64,000 nt of DNA from Saccharopolyspora sp. NFXS83 (GTDB taxonomy: Bacteria; Actinomycetota; Actinomycetes; Mycobacteriales; Pseudonocardiaceae). The stretch is from NCBI RefSeq assembly GCF_026241095.1, contig NZ_JAPFGB010000001.1, positions 1 through 64,000 on the forward strand. The letters are read 5' to 3'. Within the stretch, counting starts at the first letter, position 1, and every line of letters starts with the position of its first letter. Under the pieces are notes generated by a model. The model saw nothing but the letters and a program-made list of their open reading frames with translations. It was not told the origin of the DNA and ran no database searches. Shown here piece by piece: positions 25,048-31,144 of this stretch. The position numbers were made by a program, and so were the translations under genes.

Positions 25048-25378
25048 GACCACGACCCCGCTCGGCGGAACGCGACTTCACCAGCACGGGAGGTCGCGTT
25101 CCGCGTGGCCTCGCCCGGCCGTGGCCGGGCGGGGTCGGGTCCGCGAGGAGTCCTTTCGGAATGGTCCGCGCAGGTGCGCGGGTAGCGGAACCGCAGCGGC
25201 TCGCTCGCTGCGGTTCCGATTTCCGGGTGACCCGCCGGTGGTCGGCTCGCTCGGGTGGTCGCTGCTCAGCGGTTTCGCCGCTGGCAGGACAAAGATCGAA
25301 GACCACGTTGCGAGGCGGAGCGACACCCGCACCGGCCGCCGGTGCGGCGCGGCAGCGAAGTGAGAGGAGGGGCGCCCG
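25048..25378. repeat. Hairpin-rich gap between grpE and dnaJ with a degenerate dispersed repeat
   Basis: This 331-bp gap interrupts an otherwise tight operon. It contains hairpin CGGAACGCGAC/GTCGCGTTCCG (arms starting 25066 and ending 25103), a second GC hairpin near 25109-25135, and a 13-bp perfect hairpin CGGAACCGCAGCG (25187-25199)/CGCTGCGGTTCCG (25207-25219). The last is followed by CCGCCGGTGGTCGG and CTGCTCAGCGGTTTCGCCGCTG, which match the flank of the dispersed repeat copy at 47350-47510. I read it as a shortened copy inserted between grpE and dnaJ. It may attenuate readthrough into dnaJ. No gene is seen. Confidence 0.7.
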
Positions 25379-26590
25379 GTGAGTGCCAGGGAATGGCTCG
25401 ACAAGGACTTCTACGGCGAGCTGGGCGTTTCGTCCGACGCGACGACCGACGAGATCAAGAAGGCCTACCGGAAGCTGGCGCGGGAGAACCACCCCGACGC
25501 CAACCCCGGCAACAGCAAGGCCGAGTCGAAGTTCAAAGCCGTCTCCGAGGCGTACGGGGTGCTGTCCGACCCGGAGAAGCGCAAGCAGTACGACGAGGCT
25601 CGCCGCCTGTTCGGCAGCGGCTTCGGCGGTAACCAAGGCGGGTTCGGGGGCTTCGGCTCCGGAGCGGGCGCCGGTGGCGCGGGCGGATTCGACCTGGGCG
25701 ACCTGTTCGGCGGCGGCGGGCCTCGGCCCGGTGGCTCCGGAGCGGGCGCCGGCGGGCTCGGCGACCTGTTCGGCGGGTTGTTCGGCGGTGGCGGCGCGGG
25801 CCGCCGCGGTGGCGCGTCCACCGCGAGCAGGCCGCAGCGCGGCGCGGACGTCGAGACCGAGGTCCGCATCGACTTCGCCGAGGCGGTGCGCGGCGCGACG
25901 GTGCCGCTGCGGCTGTCCAGCCCGGCCACCTGCCTGACCTGCCACGGCTCGGGCGCGAAGGCCGGTACCCGGCCGCGCACCTGCAGCACCTGCTCCGGCG
26001 CGGGTCTGGTGACCCGCAACCAGGGGGCGTTCGCGTTCAGCGAGCCCTGCCCGGACTGCCGAGGCAAGGGCCAGATCATCGACGACCCGTGCCCGGACTG
26101 CCGGGGCGAGGGCGTCGCCACTCGTTCCCGCACGTTGACCGTGCGCATCCCGGCCGGCGTCAACGACGGCCAGCGCATCCGGCTGGCCGGTCAGGGCGAA
26201 CCGGGGCGCAACGGCGCGGCGGGCGGCGACCTGTTCGTGGTCGTGCACGTCAACGCGCACCGGGTGTTCGGACGATCCGGTGATGATCTCACGGTGACCG
26301 TTCCGGTGACTTTCCCCGAGTTGGCGCTGGGCACTACTTTGACCGTGCCGACCCTCGACGGGAAGGTCTCGCTGAAGGTGCAGCCCGGTACCGCCAGCGG
26401 GCGGACGCTGCGGGTGCGTGGCAAGGGCGTGGGCCGGAAATCCGGTGGCAGCGGTGACCTGCTGGTCACCCTGCAGGTCGTCGTCCCGTCCACTTTGGAC
26501 GATTCGGCGGCTGAGGCGCTGCGGTCCTACGCGGAGGCCACGGCGGAGCACGATCCGCGTGCGGAGTGGGACGAGCTGCTCGGGAGGTAG
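25379..26590 (+). CDS. dnaJ: Chaperone protein DnaJ (Hsp40, type I)
   Basis: Co-chaperone that stimulates DnaK ATPase. It has 403 residues: J domain 10-75 with the HPD motif at 38-40, and a very long Gly/Phe-rich region (about 76-155, runs of GGFGGFG). The zinc domain has four CxxCxGxG repeats ([32 protein letters not shown]), followed by the two-lobed substrate domain. The start is GTG at 25379 behind GAGAGGAGGGG. It corresponds to mycobacterial DnaJ1, the form linked to dnaK and hspR. hspR begins 2 bp after its stop. Confidence 0.98.
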   Translation: MSAREWLDKDFYGELGVSSDATTDEIKKAYRKLARENHPDANPGNSKAESKFKAVSEAYGVLSDPEKRKQYDEARRLFGSGFGGNQGGFGGFGSGAGAGGAGGFDLGDLFGGGGPRPGGSGAGAGGLGDLFGGLFGGGGAGRRGGASTASRPQRGADVETEVRIDFAEAVRGATVPLRLSSPATCLTCHGSGAKAGTRPRTCSTCSGAGLVTRNQGAFAFSEPCPDCRGKGQIIDDPCPDCRGEGVATRSRTLTVRIPAGVNDGQRIRLAGQGEPGRNGAAGGDLFVVVHVNAHRVFGRSGDDLTVTVPVTFPELALGTTLTVPTLDGKVSLKVQPGTASGRTLRVRGKGVGRKSGGSGDLLVTLQVVVPSTLDDSAAEALRSYAEATAEHDPRAEWDELLGR

Positions 26591-26592
26591 GC

Positions 26593-27057
26593 ATGGGTGA
26601 CGGTCCACGCAGCGCTCGGCTGAACGTGACGATCGGTTTCCCACCAGGGGCCAATGAGGACTCACCGGTATTCGTGATCTCAGTGGCCGCGGAGCTTTCC
26701 GGGTTGCACGCGCAGACGCTGCGCAGCTACGACCGGCTCGGCCTGGTGTCACCGGGCCGCACCCCGGCCGGCGGGCGGCGCTACTCGGCGCGGGACATCG
26801 CGCTGCTGCGCGAAGTGCAACGGCTCTCCCAGGAGGAAGGCGTCAACCTCGCCGGGATCAAGCGCATCATCGAGCTGGAGAACGAGGTCGACGCGCTGCG
26901 CGACAAGGTGCAGGGCCTGATGGACGAACTCACCGCCGCCTACGCGTCGGTCGAGCAGACCGCGGCCCAAGTCCACGCCTCGTACCGCCGAGACCTGGTG
27001 CCGTTGCACCAGGAAACGGCCCTGGTTGTCTGGAAGCCGGACTCCCGCCGCCGTTGA
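26593..27057 (+). CDS. hspR: Heat-shock repressor HspR (MerR family)
   Basis: A 154-residue MerR-type DNA-binding protein. The winged-helix part reads VAAELSGLHAQTLRSYDRLGLVSP and RTPAGGRRYSARDIALLREVQ, followed by a coiled-coil dimerisation helix (IIELENEVDALRDKVQGLMDEL). An N-terminal extension of about 25 residues precedes the family core. HspR binds HAIR sites and uses DnaK as corepressor in Streptomyces, so the operon is feedback-controlled: free DnaK keeps repression on. HAIR sites are present before dnaK and before clpB in this window. The ATG at 26593 is 2 bp after the dnaJ stop. Confidence 0.96.
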   Translation: MGDGPRSARLNVTIGFPPGANEDSPVFVISVAAELSGLHAQTLRSYDRLGLVSPGRTPAGGRRYSARDIALLREVQRLSQEEGVNLAGIKRIIELENEVDALRDKVQGLMDELTAAYASVEQTAAQVHASYRRDLVPLHQETALVVWKPDSRRR

Positions 27058-27086
27058 CGAGCAGCGCCCCGCAGCGGGGGCGCTGC

Positions 27087-28256
27087 TCAGTCCAGCGCGA
27101 ACGGGTCGTAGTGGATCTGGTCCAGCGGAACTCCGGTGATCAGCAGTTTCGAGACCGTGGCCCGGACCATCGCGGGCGAACCGCTGATGAGGACCTCGTG
27201 CCGGGACCAGTCGTGGCGGGCCACCGCTTCGGCCAGCGTGCCCTGCTCGGCGCCGGTGGCGGCCTGGTCGTCCTCCAGCACGGGGGTCACCGTGAACCAC
27301 GGGTTGGTCATCGCCACCCGCTGCAGGTTCGCCAGGTCGTAGAGGTCTTCGCGGGTGCGGCCCCCGTAGTACAACCGGACCTGCGGATTCTCGCCGTACT
27401 GCGCCAAGTCCTCGACGATCGACCGCATCGGGGCGAGCCCGGTGCCCCCGGCGATCATCAGCACGTCCCGCTCGTTCTCGCGGTCCACGTGCAGCTGCCC
27501 CATCGGTGAGCCGATGCGCCACCGGTCGCCGCGCTGGGCGTGCCCGACCAGCGCGCGGCTGACCCAGCCGCCCTCCACGGTGCGGACGTGGAACTCCAGG
27601 ACGCCGTCGTCGCCGGGCTGGTTCGCGGGGGTCAGGTAGCGCCACAGCCGCGGGCGCTGGGGCACTTCGACGCTGACGTACTGCCCCGGGTGGTAGGGCA
27701 CCGGGTAGTCGGTCTGCACCCGGATCACCGCGAGATCGCGGGTCAGCCGGGTGTGGCCGATGACCTCGCCGTCGTACCAGGCGGGCCCGTTGTCCTCGTT
27801 GGCCGCGCTGATCATCGCGGTGGCCAGCACGGTGTACGCCTCGGCCCAGGCGCGTTCCACCTGCTGGGTCCAGTGGGGGCCGGAGTGCTTCTTGATGGCC
27901 GCGAGCAGTGCGGTGCCCACCGCCTCGTAGTGCGTCGAGACCACGCCGAACTTGCGGTGGTCCCGGCCGAGCTGGTGCAGGAAGGGCAGCAGGTCGTCGG
28001 GCCGGTCGATCATCTGGATGATGTGCACCAGCGCCCGCATCAGCCGGTCGCGCTGGGATTCCATGTTGGCGGCGAACAGCTCGCGGGTGTGGGGCGCGAT
28101 GCTGAACAGCATCGCGTAGAAGAACCGGGCCACCTCGTCGGAGCGCGCCTCGACACCCGCCCAGCTCTCCCGGATCAGGTGGACCATCTGGCTCGCGCGT
28201 TCCGGCGTCGGCCGGTTCGGGCGGGGCCCTGGGCTCAGTACGGCGTTCGCTGACAT
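27087..28256 (-). CDS. Flavohemoglobin-type globin/FAD/NAD(P) oxidoreductase
   Basis: A 389-residue fusion. The globin domain (about 20-150) has B10 Tyr in FFYAMLF (about Y47) and proximal His H100 in LGRDHRKFGV. The FAD domain carries HPGQYVSVEV and RLWRYLTPAN, where Hmp has the RQYS motif; the altered flavin motif resembles the unusual mycobacterial flavohemoglobins. The NAD(P) domain has MIAGGTGLAPMRSI and LISGSPAMV. Hmp proteins detoxify nitric oxide; the divergent mycobacterial group is reported to oxidise D-lactate, so NO dioxygenase activity should not be assumed. From memory the mycobacterial homologue lies beside clpB. It is divergent from the PNPOx-like gene, sharing a 224-bp promoter region. 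Confidence 0.9.
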   Translation of the reverse strand: MSANAVLSPGPRPNRPTPERASQMVHLIRESWAGVEARSDEVARFFYAMLFSIAPHTRELFAANMESQRDRLMRALVHIIQMIDRPDDLLPFLHQLGRDHRKFGVVSTHYEAVGTALLAAIKKHSGPHWTQQVERAWAEAYTVLATAMISAANEDNGPAWYDGEVIGHTRLTRDLAVIRVQTDYPVPYHPGQYVSVEVPQRPRLWRYLTPANQPGDDGVLEFHVRTVEGGWVSRALVGHAQRGDRWRIGSPMGQLHVDRENERDVLMIAGGTGLAPMRSIVEDLAQYGENPQVRLYYGGRTREDLYDLANLQRVAMTNPWFTVTPVLEDDQAATGAEQGTLAEAVARHDWSRHEVLISGSPAMVRATVSKLLITGVPLDQIHYDPFALD

Positions 28257-28394
28257 GGTTCGGTCGTGGTCTCCACGAAGTCGGGTGGCATCCGGTCAGG
28301 TGCACACTGCTGCTGGCATTTGATGTCCCCCGACGTGCAGGACCATAACGCCTCGTCGTGCTCTCACACTATTGATGCCACGTTTGCGGGCGTT

Positions 28395-28412
28395 TCGACT
28401 ACTCCTAGTCGA
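28395..28412. promoter_or_regulatory. Perfect inverted repeat in the divergent flavohemoglobin/PNPOx promoter
   Basis: TCGACTA-CTCC-TAGTCGA has 7-bp perfect arms. It lies 139 bp from the flavohemoglobin start and 69 bp from the PNPOx-like start, in an A/T-richer part of the gap. It is a good candidate operator for joint control of both genes; the regulator is unknown. Confidence 0.5.
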
Positions 28413-28480
28413 TCGTCCCGGATATGTAGCGGGGAAACCTGCATCTGATGGTGTGGATCTCACGGTGTGCATGACACTGT

Positions 28481-29191
28481 GTGCGCGTGCGCCCCGAAAC
28501 TCACACCGCCTACCCGGCCGCCGCGAACTCCGCCGGAGTCCGCGCGGACGAAGCGTTCCGGCGCGAGCCGAACCGCCCCGGCCCGGACGCCGATCGGCGG
28601 GACGCGGCCGACCTGCCCGGATCCGCGGGCGAGCACCTGCTGCAAACCGCCTACGGAACCGAGAAGCGGGCACGGCGCTTCTACGACGACCAGGTCCTCG
28701 ACCACCTCAACGACCGGATGCGCGAGTTCATCGCTCGGATGGAACTGGCCTTCGTTGCCACCTCCGACGGCCACGGCGAGTGCGACTCCAGCCTCCGCGC
28801 CGGACCGCCCGGCTTCATCGAGGTCCTCGACGACCGCCACCTCGCCTACCCCGAGTACCGCGGCAACGGCGTGCTGGCGAGTCTCGGCAACATCAGCGAG
28901 AACCCGCACATCGGCATGCTCATGGTCGACTTCACCGAGGACCTGATCGGCCTGCACGTCAACGGCGGCGCGCGGATCGTCGAAGACGCCGAGCTGCGCG
29001 AGCTGCACCCCGACCTGCCCGTGGAGTTCGACCGCGGCCGGACCCCCGAGCGCTGGGTGGTCGTCGAGGTCGAAGAGGCCTACATCCACTGCCGCAAGCA
29101 CATCCCGCGGATGGTCCCCGTGCTGCGCAAGCGCAGCTGGGGCACGGACGACCCCCAGCGCAAAGCCGGTCACTACTTCGTCTCCGAGTGA
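28481..29191 (+). CDS. Pyridoxamine 5'-phosphate oxidase family protein
   Basis: A 236-residue protein with a split-barrel flavin-binding fold. The core runs from about 75: FIARMELAFVATSDGHGECDSS, GFIEVLDDRHLAYPEYRGN, GVLASLGNISENPHIGMLMVDF, LHVNGGARI and a final AYIHCRKHIPRM. These motifs belong to the PNPOx-like group often found beside flavoproteins or globins, not to the vitamin B6 oxidase PdxH itself. The first 45 residues are polar and probably disordered. The start is GTG at 28481 (another GTG at 28487) without a ribosome site, so a leaderless mRNA is possible. The divergent flavohemoglobin suggests a redox or nitrosative-stress role (inference). Confidence 0.88.
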   Translation: MRVRPETHTAYPAAANSAGVRADEAFRREPNRPGPDADRRDAADLPGSAGEHLLQTAYGTEKRARRFYDDQVLDHLNDRMREFIARMELAFVATSDGHGECDSSLRAGPPGFIEVLDDRHLAYPEYRGNGVLASLGNISENPHIGMLMVDFTEDLIGLHVNGGARIVEDAELRELHPDLPVEFDRGRTPERWVVVEVEEAYIHCRKHIPRMVPVLRKRSWGTDDPQRKAGHYFVSE

Positions 29192-29313
29192 TCCGCGCCG
29201 CGAGCGCGGCGTGCCGGGAGGCCCACCCCTGGGGAACGGGATACTGGACGGAAGGGACACTGGTGGGGCGTGGAAGCATCGCGCCAATGCACCGACGGCG
29301 GGCGGAGAGTGCC

Positions 29314-29808
29314 GTGATCGAGCGGATCGAGGCGCCGGCGGACGGTCCGGCCACGAGCTCCGGCAGGGCGGAGCACCGGGAACGGCGAGGCGCGGCCGAA
29401 GCGGTCGAACGCGAGCTGGTGATGATGTTCCGCCGCGCCCGCAACTTCTCGATGACCGTGGCCTCCCAGGTGCACCCCGATCTCGACCCGGCCTCCTACA
29501 GCCTGCTGCTGATGGTCGACGACGCGGGCTCGCTGCGCGGCATGGACGTCGCCGACCGCACCGGGCTGGACAAGTCGACGGTGAGCAGGCAGATCGCGAC
29601 GCTCGTCGAGCTGGACCTGCTGGAACGGGTGGCGGACCCGGACGACGGCCGGGCGCGGCGCATCCAGCTGTCCGCCTCCGGGCGCTCGCGGCTGGCCCAG
29701 GTCCGCAAGCAGCGGCGCAAGCACATGCACGGCGAGTTCGCGCACTGGTCCACCACGGACCTCCAGGACCTCTCCCGCCTGCTGGCCCAGCTCAACCGGA
29801 TGTTCTGA
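29314..29808 (+). CDS. MarR-family transcriptional regulator
   Basis: A 164-residue winged-helix regulator. An N-terminal helix with FRRARNFSMTVASQVHPDLD precedes YSLLLMVDDAGSLRGMDVADRTGLDKSTVSRQIATLVELDLLERVADPDDGRARRI, the recognition helix and wing, given here as its two halves YSLLLMVDDAGSL and STVSRQIATLVELDL. The C-terminal dimer helices end LLAQLNRMF. I choose GTG at 29314 because GGCGGAGAG lies just upstream; ATG at 29287 and GTG at 29263 are alternatives. The neighbour on the left is the PNPOx-like gene; the one on the right is a decayed dehydrogenase. Its target is unclear. Confidence 0.88.
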   Translation: MIERIEAPADGPATSSGRAEHRERRGAAEAVERELVMMFRRARNFSMTVASQVHPDLDPASYSLLLMVDDAGSLRGMDVADRTGLDKSTVSRQIATLVELDLLERVADPDDGRARRIQLSASGRSRLAQVRKQRRKHMHGEFAHWSTTDLQDLSRLLAQLNRMF

Positions 29809-29838
29809 GGGCGCACGCCGCTCTCTAGGCTGCCGTTC

Positions 29839-30494
29839 GTGCGCGACGAGTCGAGACCGCCGCACCGGGCGGGCCCGGACGCGGTGATCACCCCCGGCGA
29901 CCTGCGCCACCGCGACGGTGGTCGGCGCGGTGCGCCGCGCCGACCCGGACCCGTCGGGCGTGGTCGCGGTGCAGGGCTGCCGGGATGTTCGGGCTGACCG
30001 CCGTCGCCTACCTGCGGGACCTCGGCGTGCGGTCGATCGTGGCGTGCGACCCGGATGCGGGGCGCCGCCGCGCGACCGGTGAGTTCGGCGCCACCGAGGC
30101 GACCGGCCCGGAGGGCGTGGCCGCGGCGGTCCGGCGGCTCAGCGGCGAGGAGGGCGCGGTGGCCGTGCTGGAGCTCTCCGGCAGCAACGCCGCGATCCGC
30201 TCGTCGTGGGAGCTGCTGGCCGTCGGCGGTCACTTGGCGCTGGTCGGGTCGGTGTCACCTGCGGAGCCGGTCGGGTTGAGCCCGGAGTCGGTGGTGCGGC
30301 GGCTGCTCACCGTCAGCGGCTCGCACAAATACGGCGTGGGCGACCTGGTGGAGGCGGTGGACTTCCTCGCGCGCGCCAGGAGGAGCGCTGATTTCGCGGC
30401 GCTGGTCCCGCGCTCCTTCCCGCTCGGCGAGGTGGCCTCGGCGGTGGCGTTCGCCGAGCGCACCCGCGTGCCGCGGGTGGCCCTCGTGCCGTAG
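29839..30494 (+). pseudogene. Remnant of a zinc-type alcohol dehydrogenase family gene
   Basis: The last 170 residues (29985-30494) are an intact Rossmann and C-terminal half of a medium-chain dehydrogenase: MFGLTAVAYLRDLGVRSIVACDP, LELSGSNAAIRSSWELL, GGHLALVGSVSP. The part before it reads on in two other frames: PDAVIT from the frame of GTG 29839, then PATCATATVVGAVRRADPDPSGVVAVQGC in the next frame from about 29895. Each shift equals one extra C, near 29892 and near 29979. The catalytic-zinc domain (about 150 residues) is missing altogether. I conclude the gene is dead; a catalytic domain encoded elsewhere is unlikely. Confidence 0.8.
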
Positions 30495-30532
30495 CGCCAT
30501 CCGGAGGTCGTGGGGTAGGCCACTCCCCAGTA

Positions 30533-30577
30533 AGTTGCCTTCTGCAACTAACATAATTATAGTTGCGTGCAGCAACT
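30533..30577 (+). promoter_or_regulatory. MarR-type promoter with two identical-arm palindromes
   Basis: AGTTGC-CTTCT-GCAACT (30533-30549) and AGTTGC-GTGCA-GCAACT (30561-30577) share the same 6-bp arms and 5-bp spacing, centred 28 bp apart. A promoter fits between them: TTGCCT (30535-30540), 17 bp, TATAGT (30558-30563). The first palindrome covers the -35 and the second the -10, the layout of a tightly autorepressed MarR operon. The second site ends 12 bp before the marR-type start at 30590. Confidence 0.85.
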
Positions 30578-30589
30578 AAAGGAGTGGCT

Positions 30590-31144
30590 GTGGGACCGAC
30601 ACCGGAAACGTGCAGCGAACTGCTGCGGCCCCTCCGCGCGCTGATGGGCCTCAAGCAGGTCGCGGTGCAGACCCTCAACCAACACGCCCGGACCGATCTG
30701 CCGTACGCGGCGACCGGGCTGCTCGGCGAGCTCGTGCACTGCGGGGAGTCACGAGCCTCCGACCTCGCGGCGCATCGCGTCGTGGACGCCTCCGTGGTCA
30801 GCAGGCAGGTCTCCCAGCTCGAACAAGCCGGGCTGATCAGCCGCCGCGCCGACCCCCAAGACCGCCGGGTCTCCCTGCTGCGCGCCACCGAGGAAGGCGA
30901 GCAGGCGCTGGCCCGCATCGAACAACACCGCGCCGAGTGGCTCAGCGAAGCGCTGCGCGACTGGGATGAGACGAAAGTGCGCGACCTGGCCGAACTGCTC
31001 GACGTCGCCGCCGCCGACATCCGTCGCGCGGTGCTGCCCGAGCACCAGGCGACGCACGCCGAGACCTCGCACCCGGCCGTCGCCCGGCCGGTGCCCGCCG
31101 ATGACCGACGCCCCGCTGCGTCGTCGCAGAAAGGAATTCGATGA
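30590..31144 (+). CDS. MarR-family repressor of the MFS-YceI operon
   Basis: A 184-residue winged-helix protein. The core reads LPYAATGLLGELVHCGESRASDLA, then VSRQVSQLEQAGLISRRADPQDRR with the recognition helix and the wing Asp-Arg pair (given as DPQDRR). The last 30 residues are a polar tail. The start is GTG at 30590, behind AAAGGAG (30578-30584); an earlier GTG at 30584 lies inside that ribosome site. It is the first gene of a three-gene operon: its stop overlaps the transporter ATG (ATGA). The double palindrome at its promoter suggests autoregulation and relief by the transported compound. Confidence 0.92.
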   Translation: MGPTPETCSELLRPLRALMGLKQVAVQTLNQHARTDLPYAATGLLGELVHCGESRASDLAAHRVVDASVVSRQVSQLEQAGLISRRADPQDRRVSLLRATEEGEQALARIEQHRAEWLSEALRDWDETKVRDLAELLDVAAADIRRAVLPEHQATHAETSHPAVARPVPADDRRPAASSQKGIR

